From Mesostigma viride (Eukaryota; Streptophyta; Mesostigmatophyceae; Mesostigmatales; Mesostigmataceae): DNA of 64,000 bases. Every line of letters begins with the position of its first letter. The stretch's first letter is position 1. Both the position numbers and the translations under genes were made by a program. This document shows, piece by piece, positions 20,739-32,037 of this stretch. The notes under the pieces were generated by a model. That model was not told the origin of the DNA and did no database searches. It saw only the letters and a list, made by a program, of their open reading frames with translations. The DNA is taken from assembly GCA_009746045.1 (NCBI GenBank), contig RPFO01000253.1:789720-853719 (forward strand), read 5' to 3'.

Positions 20739-20947
20739 CATCTATCCTGCCAATCTGCATCATCCTTCTGGGTGAGGCGAAAATGGCTGACGGCGGTATG
20801 GCTGACGGCGGAGCTCAGATCTTTTGCGTCTGAGCCCCAAATTTGGTCAGACCACTTGCATTCGATGCGCTTTTTTGAGACGCACACGCCAGTATAATCG
20901 GTTACGGCTGAAACGCAGTATTGCCAAAGTTACGCACGTGACCAGCT

Positions 20948-22276
20948 ATGACGACTACCAAAGCAAAACGAGGGCTGGAAAAGGAGCTGGCACAGCTTCC
21001 CAGCGCCCAGCCCAACCCTCTCGCCCTCGCCATTGTTCAGCCGACAGGCTTACCCGCCAAACCCTCGCCAAGCGCCTCGCCTGAGCCCAAGAAACCCTGC
21101 CACGATCGAAAATGGAGCGAGTTCCTCCCCGGCGACCGACGATTCTCCCTCACCGTGTGGCAAGAGTTGTCGCCGCAGGAATGCATTGAGGTTCTCCAGT
21201 TCCTCGAACAGGAGCGGAAGCTCTTCGTGCCCAGGAAGGGGGAGGCTATCGACTACAATGGAGACATGTCCTGGCTCTATGCTTTGAACGAAGTACAACA
21301 ACGCCTGATTATCTTGACCAGCCAATTCCAGATCCGCCTCCCCGACATCACCAGCAAGCTCCGCACCCCAGCCCCCGCACAGCCGGCAGCCCCATCGGCT
21401 TCCTCCCTCGGCAAGGATGACATCCGCGCAGTGCTGGAGGAGCACGTGACCTGGCCGCTGGCCGAGCAGCTGACATCGCTGAACACCACGCTCAACAAGG
21501 TCGAGGCCCGGGTCTCCAACGTGGAAACCAAGGTCGTCCACAAGCTACAACCCCAGTTCACGGCGCTACACACCACGGCGCAGGCTTCGGAAACGCATGC
21601 TGCACTTGTCTCTCGCCTTAACCAGGTGGAGGGCAAGTGTGGTGTGCTCCTGAAGAAGCTTGAGGCCATGCATCACCGCCCACACCGAGGCCCTGGCCAC
21701 ACAGGTCCCCAAGATATAGCGGAGCAGACGGCCACCATTGCATCCCAGCCACCCCGGCAGGATGCTGGCGACCTCCCGCCGCTCTCCTACGCGGACCTGC
21801 TGCGGTCAGCGACCGCCTCCACCACCGACGCCATCGCCACAAAGCTCCAGGAGCTGGAGGACCACCGCCAGGCCCAGCAACGGGAGGTCACCGACCGCGC
21901 TCGCCGCGAGTGCCGAGTGGTGCTACGTCGCTTCCCCCAGAAGCCAGGTGAGACGTCAACCTCTCTTGCTGACGAGCTCAAGAACCAGCTTCTTACCCTC
22001 ATGGGCCTGGTAGGTGAGGTAGAACTGCGTGGGTGCCACCGCCTTCCCCACTCACGGGACAAGGCGGCCCCCCCACCAGTCCTACTCACCTTCCCCTCCC
22101 CTGAGGATAAGCAGCGGTTGCTCTCTCGTCGCAAGCGGTTGCACGACCTCACCTGGACGCTGGATGACGACCTCACCCCCGCTCAGCAACAGCAGCGACG
22201 CGACCTGTGGCCGGAATACCTCCGCCATAAGCAGGACCCCAGAAGCCCAAGGTGTACTGGAGGGGCGGGGACCTGA
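20948..22276 (+). CDS. LINE ORF1-like protein, 442 aa (coiled coil plus RRM-like C-terminus)
   Basis: ATG at 20948. Residues 1-60 are basic/proline-rich. Around residues 140-245 lies a heptad-rich stretch (LNTTLNKVEARVSNVETKVV) typical of a trimerising coiled coil. Residues about 310-430 start RRECRVVLRRFPQKPGET and contain LLTFPSPEDKQRLLSRRK, matching the layout of the RNA-binding and C-terminal domains of L1-type ORF1 proteins. At about 22240 a one-base indel shifts the frame; in the alternative frame the product would end with VYWRGGDLMINHKMW before a stop at 22312-22314. Role inferred: RNA-binding chaperone of a LINE ribonucleoprotein. Confidence 0.7.
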   Translation: MTTTKAKRGLEKELAQLPSAQPNPLALAIVQPTGLPAKPSPSASPEPKKPCHDRKWSEFLPGDRRFSLTVWQELSPQECIEVLQFLEQERKLFVPRKGEAIDYNGDMSWLYALNEVQQRLIILTSQFQIRLPDITSKLRTPAPAQPAAPSASSLGKDDIRAVLEEHVTWPLAEQLTSLNTTLNKVEARVSNVETKVVHKLQPQFTALHTTAQASETHAALVSRLNQVEGKCGVLLKKLEAMHHRPHRGPGHTGPQDIAEQTATIASQPPRQDAGDLPPLSYADLLRSATASTTDAIATKLQELEDHRQAQQREVTDRARRECRVVLRRFPQKPGETSTSLADELKNQLLTLMGLVGEVELRGCHRLPHSRDKAAPPPVLLTFPSPEDKQRLLSRRKRLHDLTWTLDDDLTPAQQQQRRDLWPEYLRHKQDPRSPRCTGGAGT

Positions 22277-22318
22277 TGATCAACCACAAGATGTGGACGC
22301 CCCCAGCGGGCTAGAATA

Positions 22319-22733
22319 GCAATAGCCCTAGCTTGTAACCATTGGCGTCACTGCCGCTAAGGCAGCCATGCCTAGAATGTTGCCTCGCTGTGCCAACACA
22401 CCTAGTCACGTGCCGCCAACGCACGGTACACAACCAGCCATAGCCTTAGCCTAGTCCTAGGTAGTACAGCCATGCTACGCCCTGGCTATGTTCAGATTAC
22501 TTGCCCACGCTCCTTGCTATGATATGCTCACATGGGTCTTATTGCACCCACAGTTTGCCGGATCGTTAGCCTGTACCTTTTAGCTAGCCGCGCCCGATTG
22601 CAGCTGTGGCATGCCTTTGGCATGAAGGAGACTGGGGGTCTCTGCCCTTTCTCCTGTAGTGCACACACAGGGATTAAAAGCACTTTGGTGCTCCGTGACT
22701 CCCCAACGCTGCACGAGTTTAATTAATTAATTA
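22319..22733 (+). other. 3' UTR of the ORF1-only LINE
   Basis: No ORF of note. The terminal 270 bp (from about 22467) recur at about 23513-23780, and the last 45 bp recur at 2887-2942. The end shows an inverted pair GCTCC...GGAGC around CCCCAAC in the intact versions, a possible 3' stem-loop recognised by the RT. In this copy part of that stem is deleted. Confidence 0.6.
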
Positions 22734-23503
22734 ATGGGGGTACTATGTCCCAGCCCATGTTCACCCATCAGACTAGTAAAACCAATTCCCAGAACTTGCC
22801 ACACAGGGGCAAGCCTTGACGTAGTCAAATAATGGAATCCGTCCAGCTATCGCCGTACCACCGCCGACGCTCCTGGTCAGCGGCCATGGCCTCGCCTGTC
22901 CCGCACCATCTGCTGCTGCTGGTGCGCCCACCGATAGACTCGCTCACCGTGCTCCGTGGCCCCCCGAGTCCCTGGGAACCTCAGGAGATCCCCCTCGAAG
23001 GCCCACTGCTCCGGCTTGCCAGTGCCACGGCGTCCGTCCACGCTTGGGAGGCCACATTGATCAACTCCGGGAAGGTGTCCAAAGGGACTTGACGTGTCCA
23101 CTACCCCAACCCAAGCGATCATCCATGAATCGGGGGCGACGCCGTGCAGGAACGCCAAAGCGGGAGCCAGCTACCACACGGGGAATAGATCGCCCTCCGG
23201 GGCGTAACACCCCATCCACACTGAACGGAAAGGGCTCACCGCTGCTTGTGCAGGTCCATGCAGCTCAGTCAATGCCGGTACTTAGCCAGTGCGAGGCGTT
23301 CCCCAATCAGCCATAGAGGTTCGGCTGACTTGCCACAACGCGCTGTGTGGAAACCCCCTCAGCACCCGGTACTCCGGTGCAGGACCTGGGTACTGCCGGG
23401 GCGTGACAAGCACTGGTGTGGTCGACGGACAACTGTGTCACAGCCCCAGGCTAGAATGGTGCCTAGCTGTGCCAACAGCCTAGCCTGATGCCAAAACCAG
23501 CAT
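22460..23503. repeat. Tandem duplicate, left copy: deletion-riddled version of the right copy
   Basis: Matches 23504 to about 24960 in order: LINE 3' UTR, the ATGGGGGTACTA target, ORF3 C-terminal sequence of element C, and then sequence from the 5' LTR of element F. Retained blocks are nearly identical, but more than twenty short segments (1 to about 90 bp) are missing, so about 1.45 kb is condensed to about 1.04 kb. Because LTR-F pieces are present, the duplication postdates insertion of F. The ORF3 part can be followed on the minus strand at 22877-23158. Confidence 0.7.
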
Positions 23504-24960
23504 AAGGTAGTACAGCTATGCTACGCCCTGGCTATGTTCAGATTACTTGCCCACGCTCCTTGCTATGATATGCTCACATGGGTCTTATTGCACCCACAGT
23601 TTGCCGGATCGTTAGCCTGTACCTTTTAGCTAGCCGCGCCCGATTGCAGCTGTGGCATGCCTTTGGCATGAAGGAGACTGGGGGTCTCTGCCCTTTCTCC
23701 TGTAGTGCACACACAGGGATTAAAAGCACTTTGGTGCTCCGTGACTCCCCAACGGGAGCATGCACGAGTTTAATTAATTAATTAATGGGGGTACTATGTC
23801 CCAGCCCATGTTCACCCATCAGACTAGTAAAACCAATTCCCCCAGAACTTGCCACACAGGGGCAAGCCTTGACGTAGTCAAATAATGGAATCCGTCCAGC
23901 TATCGCCGTACCACCGCCGACGCTCCTGGTCAGCGGCCATGGCCTCGCCTGTCCCGCACCATCTGCTGCTGCTGGTGCGCCCACCGATAGACTCGCTCAC
24001 CGTGCTCCGTGGCCTGGGGGCCCCGAGTCCCTGGGAACCTCAGGAGATCCCCCTCGAAGGCCCACTGCTCCGGCTTGCCAGTGCCACGGCGTCCGGACAG
24101 GGACAAACGGTCCCACGCGTTGGGAGGCCACATTGAGAGGAAGGCGGTCATGTACTCCGGGAAGGTGAACAGAAGGGACTTGACGTTTCTGTCCACTACC
24201 CCACAGCGGTAATCCGCCACATATGTTTCCCCCATACCCAGCATCACGGTGGCCACCTGTCCCAGATCGACCTCCGTTGCCGGCGGACCCAAGCGATCAT
24301 CCATGAAGTCGGGGGCGACGCCGTGCAGGAACGCCAAAGCGTTTGGAGCCAGCTTGGGGGGCTTCACCACACGGGGGAAACCGGCCACATGGTAATCCCA
24401 ATGATCGCCCTCCGGGGCGTAACGCGTCACCCCATCCACACTGAACGGAAAGGGCTCACCGGGGGTGATCTGCCGGGGCACCCGGTGGGGGATGTGGGGA
24501 TACAGGTCCATGTTATATTATAGGTTTCAGCTCGCAGTCACATGGAAATAATTAATGATTGTGTGCCGGTACTTAGCCATTTTGTGGTTCGAGGCGTTCG
24601 GGTCAATTCAGCGCATTGGGACTTAGCCGTTTTGAGGTTCGGCTGAATTTTGGCTTGTGTGATCCACAACGATTTAAGTTACGCTGTGTGCGTTATGCCT
24701 CGTGAGTTACGCCCTAGACTTTGGCTGTGCGGCACTGGTCCGGTACTGAGGTGCGGACTAGGATTCTGGGTACTGCCGGCTGGCGTGACAAGTGGCGAGA
24801 TACTGGTGTGTGTCGATTGGTCGGTACTCGGCTGGTGTGTTGTAACGGAGATGTGTAACGGAGATGCGTTCCCAGGCTTGCGTCGGTGCCTAGCGCCGCA
24901 GGCTAGCCTAGCCGCCTGACAGACGATGATGATCCAAAAGCCAGCATTGTGTTGCGGCGG
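23504..24960. repeat. Tandem duplicate, right copy (more complete)
   Basis: Starts GGTAGTACAGCTATGC, as at 22462 in the left copy. It includes the LINE 3' UTR and tail (to about 23785), element C 3' untranslated sequence, the ORF3 C-terminus and the first ~450 bp of LTR-F. This appears to be the parental arrangement. Confidence 0.65.
23930..24510 (-). CDS. Gypsy C ORF3, C-terminal segment (about 193 codons to the stop)
   Basis: Last part of an unrecognised long ORF downstream of pol in element C, ending at TGA 23932-23930. It is cut from its upstream part by element F, whose GTCCA target duplication overlaps codons VD; ignoring F, the frame continues exactly from 31310. Sequence features: HIPHRVPRQITPGEPF near the junction, many aromatic and Pro residues, a globular look, and a basic Gln-rich end (WAHQQQQMVRDRRGHGR). 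No known domain was seen. A condensed copy exists at 22877-23158. Confidence 0.65.
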
Positions 24961-25093
24961 TCCAACGGTTGTTGCTGCTATGCTGGCAATGGCTATGGTT
25001 GCGCTGGTAAATTAAGCTGGGGGCTTGGCTCTGAGTTTGTAACCTGATTACCGTAAAATTATCATTTAATAAAATTCGAACTCGATTTTAACA
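24511..25093 (+). repeat. 5' LTR of element F
   Basis: 583 bp with canonical TG...CA ends, unlike the other Copia-like families here. Internal sequence follows directly as TGTACTAGGACGGGG. Part of the LTR is also present in condensed form within 23230-23500. Confidence 0.95.
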
Positions 25094-25133
25094 TGTACTA
25101 GGACGGGGTTAATTAATAAGGAAAAACGTAGCA

Positions 25134-26107
25134 ATGTCGGATCAAGAACAAGAAGAGACGGATTCGAGAAAGCGTACTGGGTGGAAGGATTTAAGAAATG
25201 AGAAGAATTTGATAGAGCTGTGCAAAACACGAGTCGGGACAATTCCTCTTGATGCGGCAGTGACATTGGTAGAGGATTTCTGTGACAGGTTTGAGGCGTT
25301 TGTGGCGGATCATGCAGATAAAACCGAGGATCTGTATGGGCTATTCCGGGATGCCGGAATGTTTAGAGCCGACAACGCCATTCTAGTAAATTGCCTGCGC
25401 TCCTGCCGTGACGAGAAAATCGAGGGCGCTGCAATTGGAGGTAGGTTGCGTGCAGCACTTCTTGAATCGAAAGCATCTGCCAAGTCTCGTCATGTTGGCA
25501 TTTATAATTGGGTGCCGAAGCGTCCCTACACACTCGACCTTCTCGCTTTGAGAAATGCGAGAAACGAGAGTGTAAAGGATGGCATTCCGGTGGTGGAACT
25601 GGCGGTGGTGGACCGTTATGTTCGCAATGCCAAGGACCTTAATTTCCAGAATGCCATGGCAGCTCTCAAGCGTGAGAAAGCCGAGGATGATCTCAATAAG
25701 GCGATTGAGGTTATCACGGGCATTGTCGAGGGTGAGGAGAGGGACATGGTGGCCCAACTGCGGGCCCAAGGTAAGCTCAATGAGCTGGGTCTGATTTCCC
25801 CTGCATTACCGCCTGTCGCTGTGAATTCCATTCCTTCTTCTGGTGGTGCCCAAGGTGGTGCTGCTAAAGCGCCGGATGGGGGCAAGGTGGCCGCCATTGC
25901 GGGCGGTGGTGGCTCTAGCGGCGCGGGGCCCAGCGGGCCTCGGGGCAATGGGGGCCCGATGCGTAGGGGCAATAAGGGCAGCTTCAGCCGAGCGCAGCGC
26001 ATGCCTGGGAAGCGATGGCAGCAAGGTAGACAGCAGCCATACCCGCAGCAGCAGCAGCATGCACAACAGCCTGCAGCTGCGTCGCCGTATCAGCAGCAAC
26101 AGCGCTC

Positions 26108-26148
<41 letters not shown>

Positions 26149-26360
26149 GTGCACAGCCGGCGGTGCATGGGGCATGCTTTGTGTGTGGGAAGTCGGGACA
26201 CATGGCAGCCAATTGCTATCACAGGCACAAGGACACTCTCCAGGCACGCAGCAACGCCAACTCGCAAGCACCAGCGGTGTGTCACAGGTGTGGGCAGCCA
26301 GGGCACTTTGCGAGGGACACTCACCTGTGCCCAGCGGCCCAGGGCGGTGGCCGTAGGTGA
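25134..26360 (+). CDS. gag: gag of element F, 408 aa, ending UGA CUA
   Basis: Intact ORF from ATG 25134 to TGA 26358-26360. Residues 1-220 form the capsid-like helical region. Then come a Gly/Ala/Pro-rich linker, a poly-Gln stretch (about residues 305-340), and two zinc knuckles: CFVCGKSGHMAANC (about 348-361) and CHRCGQPGHFARDTHLC (about 384-400). The stop is followed by CTAG, the best-known leaky UGA context, and the same frame is open from CTA onward into pol. A strong case for translational readthrough producing Gag-Pol. Confidence 0.9.
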
Positions 26361-29300
26361 CTAGGTGAGGTTGGCATGCGGGCTGGTGCAGGGGAGGCCA
26401 GCTCGACCCCCCAGGTGTACTCACCCTACCTGGGTGCTCAGGTGGCGGTGCTAGCAGGCACTAGGGAGAAGGGGGGCCACCTGGAGCATGGGACAGCTGC
26501 AGAAGGGGGAAGGGCAGTGTCTCAGGGGATGGGGAATGAGTGGGTTGGAGGCGCTGCAGGGGGGCACACCGCAGCGGGCGGGCCGCCGGTAGGTGGTACC
26601 TCACCAGACCCTAGTTCAGCACATGTGAATGGTGCGGCGTGCGGTGAGGCAGCCGGGTCGCTCAGTGTACTTAACATGGCCACACGGTTACACAAAGCAC
26701 TAGGGCATGGGCATGCGGGTGAGGAGTGGGCAGCCATGCTAGGGTTCACAGACTTAGTGGATATGTGCAAGCAGGTGTGGTTAAGGTGTCGCAAATGTCA
26801 GGAGCGGGCACCTAAACCGCACAAGTTCCATGCACGTAGGCCAGAGTTTGAGCGAGGTGTGGTGCAGTGTGATGTATTCATGTATGACGACAGAGACTAC
26901 GTGCTTGCAGTGGGCAGGTTCTCCAGGTACAAGGTCATGGTGCCACTTGAGCGCAAGCTGAAGGAGCACTTGTGTGATGCATTGCGTCTCCTCAGGTCCA
27001 AGTTTGGTGTGGCATCTGTGTTGGAGTGCGATCAGCAGTTTGAGTGCTGTGTGGGTGAGCCGGGTGTGGGGAAGATAGAACTTGCTGGGGTAGCTGACCA
27101 CGAGCACCAGGGTCTTGTCGAGCGCCACATACAGACATCGAAGCAGGTGATGGCATGCATGGAGAAGATGAGAACAGGCTCGTATCGTGAGAGGCTGGTG
27201 ATCTGCAATGAGATAGAGCAATGTCTCAACAACCGTGTAATGGTCAAGGTGTTGGGTGGGCAGGTGGCAGTCACGCCTAAGGGAGTGGAGATGGGCTTGT
27301 TGTCACCTGAGGCTGTGGAAGAGTACAGGGATTATTTGAGCGATCGTTACGTGCGCATGGTAAAGATGGACCTGCGACGTGGACAGGTTTATGTGCCGTG
27401 CGTGAACGCCAGGGTCTGGGCCTACGCGGAGGGCAGTCATGGAAAACGGGGCCTATGGAGAGGTCCCGGTGTGGTCAAGGAGATCGATCCTGATCACATG
27501 CTTGCTTCGGTAGCGCTAGAGGACAGTTGCTACGACAAGCTGCTAGCGTGGAAACACCTGCGCCCCTACTATGACGGGCTGGGGCCGCCAGACCCACCCG
27601 CTGAGGAAGGTGTTAGGGACCCCAGTGTGCAGGCTGGGGGTGAGGCGGGGGATCCCGGGGCTGCAGGGGGGGTGAGGGAGGGGGGTGGGCCTGATCAACC
27701 TACTCGCTCCCTTTCGCCGGAAGCTGGGTTGCCACCTTCCAAGGGCGGTCCCGCTAGCGTGGGGTCGGGCGGTTCGGGGGTTGCCCCAGCCGTTGACGAC
27801 CAGGAGAAGCAGCGCGCCGCGGTACTAGCCCGCCTAGTGGAGCGCCTGCAGGAAGCTCGACGCGCTGCCACGGTGGGCGAGCAGCGGCAGTTGGGGGGCA
27901 ACATCTCGCGGGCCGGCAAGGAGCGGGTGGCCGAAGGTGGGATGGTACCACGGTCCGGTGAGGCGGGTGAGCCAGCCGAAGGTGGGGTTGCACGGGCCGG
28001 CGATGCTGGGGCATTGACCGCAGGTGCGGGGCAGCAGGCTGGTGGCGTTGGCGGGTTGGCCGACGCGGGGCCTATATTGCCGAGTGAGGGCGATAGCCCC
28101 ATGGACGACAGCGAGGCTGTCGAGGAGAGAGGTGAGCCAGGTGAGCTGGTGGCTGCGGTCTCTAAGCTTGCCAACTGGTATTCGGACGGGCTGGGTAGTT
28201 GTCGATTGGAAGTGGACACTGACGCGGTGGTGTGCTTGCTGGGTGAGGGAGTAGCCAGGCATCTGCCGTGCACTGCGTCCAGGTGGAGGTATGTGGAGGA
28301 CTTCTCCGGGTTAGTGAGGATGCCGGTGCGGGGTGAGGTAATGCTGACGATCTTGGGGAGGAGACGCCGTTTTGCGTGCTCGAGGGGTATGATGGACCCG
28401 CCATTTTGGGACTTCCTTTCCTGGACCATCCTGATGTGCGGATTCAGAGCTCATTGCTAACCCGAGTAGGTCACGGGTCGATAGAGCTACAGTCTTACAA
28501 GTCAGTCGAGCCTCTCAGTCGCATTTGCAGCACAGTGGCTAGGCTAGCAGCACTGTCGGGTACGGAGGGTGTAGCGTGGGGCGCTGATCTCCCGCCAGCT
28601 GCTGACCTGGTTATGCCTGCATTACTGCATCCCAACAGCCTAGGAATCACTGAGAGGGACATAGCCGCACATTCCCCGATCACATTCCCTGAGCTTGTAC
28701 TGCAGATGTCAACGCCTAGTGGGTTCTCGAGCTGGTGGTGTGCATTCCGTAAGGCACTTGAGGAGTGGCAGGGCTACGGGGTGTATGAACCGCTTGACAC
28801 GGTGCCGAAGGGGGCTAGGGTGCTTCCGCTGAAGATGGTGCTGTCCCACAAGGTGAAGGCAGGTGTGGAGATCTGCTACGTGAGGCCGGTATCACAAGAG
28901 TTTGCAGGTACTAGCCCGCTGGCCAAGGAGGAGCTCTACACCCCAGGGATGGCATGGGACACGTTCAGGATGGTTAGCATGATTTTTCTTAGCTTTCTGG
29001 ACGAAGGCAAGGACTACGCGTGTGCGTCCATTGATGTCAAGCGCGCATTCCCTAACTCTAGCGAGGAAGTGGCGCAAGAGGTGTGGGAGGGTACTCCGCC
29101 TCTAGTGGTGCAGACGCCGCCGTTCTGGAAGGAGGTGGTCACGTCTGAGTTCATGGGTCTGTGCAAGGCTATAGAGGGTCTGCAGAGCGCGTCGATTGTT
29201 TGGAGGATAACCCTCATGCGTGCGTTGGGTGAGATCGCAGAGTTTGAGGTATCTCCCTACGACCCATCGTTGTTCGTGGCGCGGATGCCGTCTGGTCCTA

Positions 29301-30252
29301 TGTTTGTACAACTGCATGGGGATGACTGCGTGTCATTGCTTCGCGGTCAGCCTTGCATGCATTCTATGCTGACATTGGGCGGCGGTTCCCAGTGGGTGAG
29401 TTGCAGCAATTGGGGCCGCAGACGCCACGGGTGTTTTGCGGGGTGGTGCAAACCCTGCGGGTGGTGTCGGGTAAGCACCGGATGCACTTGGGTATTCCTG
29501 ACAAGTACAGGGAGGAGCTCATGCGCGATGTGGAGGAGTTGTGCGCCAAGGGTTTGTGGAGCAGATTGCGTGGCAAGCTCGGCTGGATGGCAGCGGTGTG
29601 TGGGCCTGACCTGCTGGTGTTAAGCAGGACTGTGGATGAGGTGTTGGCTCTCGTTTCTCCGTCTGTGATCAAGCAGTATGTTGCTGAGAGCCAGGGTGTA
29701 GTACTTTCTGGTTTGTCTCTTTCTCAGCCGATTGTGTTGCATTGCTTTGCTGACACGTCTGGCGAGGGCAGGGAGCTCACCAAGACGAGAGCTCGCATGG
29801 GCGGCTTGTTTGTGCTCTCCAACCCCAAGGGCAATGGTTCGCTCTGTGGGTGGTACTCTAGGTTGTGCCGCAGGGTGGCAGTTGGATCGGATACCAATGA
29901 GTGTCGCGGGGTGTGTGAGTGCATCAAGGCGTCCCTGTATCTAGAGCAATTTCTGCGCTGGATGGGCAAGTGGCTGGATGCTCGTTTGGTACTGACCACG
30001 ACTGTGCATACCGACAGTCAGCCGCTTGTGAGTTTCATTCTCAACAGCCTGTCCAGGACGCGCGACCTGGATTTCCTACTACTCAAGGAACTGTCATACG
30101 CAGTGAGCGTGCTTCATCTACCTGGGAAGCTCAACCCGGCTGATGCGCTGACCAAGCTGTTTGCTGGGGCGCGCGACCAGTATCGCCTCCTGCGGATGGT
30201 CATGGGGGGCTCTCTCGGGGATCTGCAAGGACTGCTGGATGGTTTGATGTAG
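26361..30252 (+). CDS. pol: pol of element F: integrase, protease, reverse transcriptase, RNase H (two frame breaks)
   Basis: In frame with gag across the UGA. Integrase: zinc site HKALGH...CRKCQ near 26692-26805, DDE residues in QCDVF (about 26870), ECDQQF (about 27027) and GLVERHIQ (about 27115). A long Gly/Ala/Pro-rich linker follows (27590-28150). The retropepsin-like domain has D-T-D at 28215-28223 and ILGLPFL near 28405. RT has IDVKRAF near 29030, AIEGLQSASIVW near 29170 and HGDD at 29315-29326. RNase H has TNECRG, HTDSQ and ADALTK. TAG at 30250-30252. Frame shifts near 28360 and 29350 are single-base indels. Same domain order as A/B and H. Confidence 0.88.
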
Positions 30253-30726
30253 ATCTGGGCAATGGACCATGTGGCATGAGAATTTCAGGCTGGCAGGCGT
30301 TGGGACGCATTACATGTGGGCTGGGAATGACCCCTGGATCGAGCCCATCTCAGGATGACCCAGTACGGTTGGATAACTCTATCTTGGTGGGGATGTACCT
30401 GATGGGATGGTCCTGGGTTGAGGACCTGATCGGAGGCGGGGACTGTGGTTGGTGATGTGTGAAAGTCCGTGGGTTCAGGGTGTGGTTGGTGTTGGAGCCG
30501 AGGGTGGTCTTTTGATCAGTCTTGTATTCTCGCTTGCTTACTTGACTTACTGACAGATGCTGGTTGTACTACCAGGGCGTGAATGGGCGCCAAGTGAGGG
30601 GTGCGGACTCCCCTAGTACATAGCGTCCTGTGTTAGTGCTTCCTGGTGAGGTGTCTGTCGGTTACTCTCGAGCTGAGTGAGATAATGATTGGTGGGATGT
30701 GTGACTGCTCGGGAAAAAGCGGCTGG
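30253..30726 (+). other. 3' untranslated region of element F
   Basis: 474 bp without an ORF. A single GGGCGCC occurs near 30585. The purine-rich end next to the LTR is the polypurine tract. Confidence 0.6.
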
Positions 30727-31309
30727 TGTTATATTATAGGTTTCAGCTCGCAGTCACATGGAAATAATTAATGATTGTGTGCCGGTACTTAGCCATTTTG
30801 TGGTTCGAGGCGTTCGGGTTAATTCAGCGCATTGGGACTTAGCCGTTTTGAGGTTCGGCTGAATTTTGGCTTGTGTGATCCACAACGATTTAAGTTACGC
30901 TGTGTGCGTTATGCCTCGTGAGTTACGCCCTAGACTTTGGCTGTGCGGCACTGGTCCGGTACTGAGGTGCGGACTAGGATTCTGGGTACTGCCGGCTGGC
31001 GTGACAAGTGGCGAGATACTGGTGTGTGTCGATTGGTCGGTACTCGGCTGGTGTGTTGTAACGGAGATGTGTAACGGAGATGCGTTCCCAGGCTTGCGTC
31101 GGTGCCTAGCGCCGCAGGCTAGCCTAGCCGCCTGACAGACGATGATGATCCAAAAGCCAGCATTGTGTTGCGGCGGTCCAACGGTTGTTGCTGCTATGCT
31201 GGCAATGGCTATGGTTGCGCTGGTAAATTAAGCTGGGGGCTTGGCTCTGAGTTTGTAACCTGATTACCGTAAAATTATCCTTTAATGAAATTCGAACTCG
31301 ATTTTAACA
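30727..31309 (+). repeat. 3' LTR of element F
   Basis: 583 bp, preceded by the purine-rich GGGAAAAAGCGGCTGG and followed by the TSD GTCCA. Confidence 0.95.
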
Positions 31310-32037
31310 GTCCACTCTCAGCAATTCCATGTACGCCCCTCGGTCCTTGTAACACCAGGGCCCTGGAGTAAACGCTAGCGCATGGCCCCCACACTCGTAT
31401 GGAGCCCGCAGCTGGATGTCCGCGTCCCGATGCCAAGCCACCGATAAAACCTTCATGCGGGGGCGTCTGCCCCCGTAGGTGACAGTGCGACCGGGCAGCG
31501 GCCGGATGTAGTCCCCCATCGTCCATGGCACAACCGGCGCACCCCCCTGGTGACAGGGCAGCGGGCCCGGAATTGCTGGCGCGAGCGCCTGAACTTCTGG
31601 CACCTGACCGCAACCCGCTGGTTGAGCGATCTCTACCTCAGTATCCGACCGTGTTGACTGCACGGACGACGGGCCGGGGGCAGCCGTACCACTGGCTTCT
31701 GGCGGAGCGACCAGCTCTGGGGTCGACCGTTGGGTCTGCGCGGTAGATGGGTCCGCAACAGCCTTGCCACGATTAGCCGAAGGTGCGACCTCTGGGGCCG
31801 AACGTTGGGCCTGTGCAGTAGATGTGTCCGCCACCGCCTTGCCACGACCAGCCAAGGGTACGACCTCTGGGGCCGTCTTTGGCGACCGCGACCCCGAGTG
31901 TGGTCGTTGGTGGACCGTTGCCTGGTCCCAGGTCCGCCGAAAGGACCTTTCCTCCTCACGCGCCTCCGGGCGTACACCCACACCCTGGGAAGCCTCTCTG
32001 GAGCGGGACGCGTCCTGTGAGTTGCCGGACCTCCGGT
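31310..32037 (-). CDS. Gypsy C ORF3, middle segment (about 242 codons)
   Basis: Open on the minus strand from the CCGGT target of the palindromic-LTR element (32037) to the GTCCA target of element F (31310). It contains a tandem protein repeat of about 27 residues (RGKAVADTSTAQAQRS, then RGKAVADPSTAQTQRS), rich in Pro, Thr and Ala, suggesting a flexible linker. A globular-looking part with Gly/Tyr/Trp follows (MGDYIRPLPGRTVTYGG, PGPWCYKDRGAYMELLRV). The frame matches both neighbouring segments. No family recognised. Confidence 0.65.

Larger units (their letters stand above)
20739..22733 (+). mobile_element. ORF1-only LINE (about 2.0 kb)
   Basis: Flanked by a perfect 12-bp duplication ATGGGGGTACTA (20727-20738 and 22734-22745). 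It has a leader of about 210 bp, a single long ORF resembling LINE ORF1, a 3' UTR, and a TTAATTAATTAATTA tail. No endonuclease or reverse-transcriptase ORF is present, although the 5' leader and complete ORF1 suggest it is not simply 5'-truncated. It would need another LINE's RT in trans, comparable to half-LINE elements. Confidence 0.75.
24511..31309 (+). mobile_element. Copia-like LTR retrotransposon F (complete, 6799 bp)
   Basis: 583-bp LTRs at 24511-25093 and 30727-31309 with TGTTA...TAACA ends; TSD GTCCA at 24506-24510 and 31310-31314. Encodes gag (no ORF0) and an IN-PR-RT-RH pol. The LTRs differ at only a few positions (AATAAAATT versus AATGAAATT near the ends), so insertion was recent. 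It sits inside ORF3 of element C. Confidence 0.95.
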
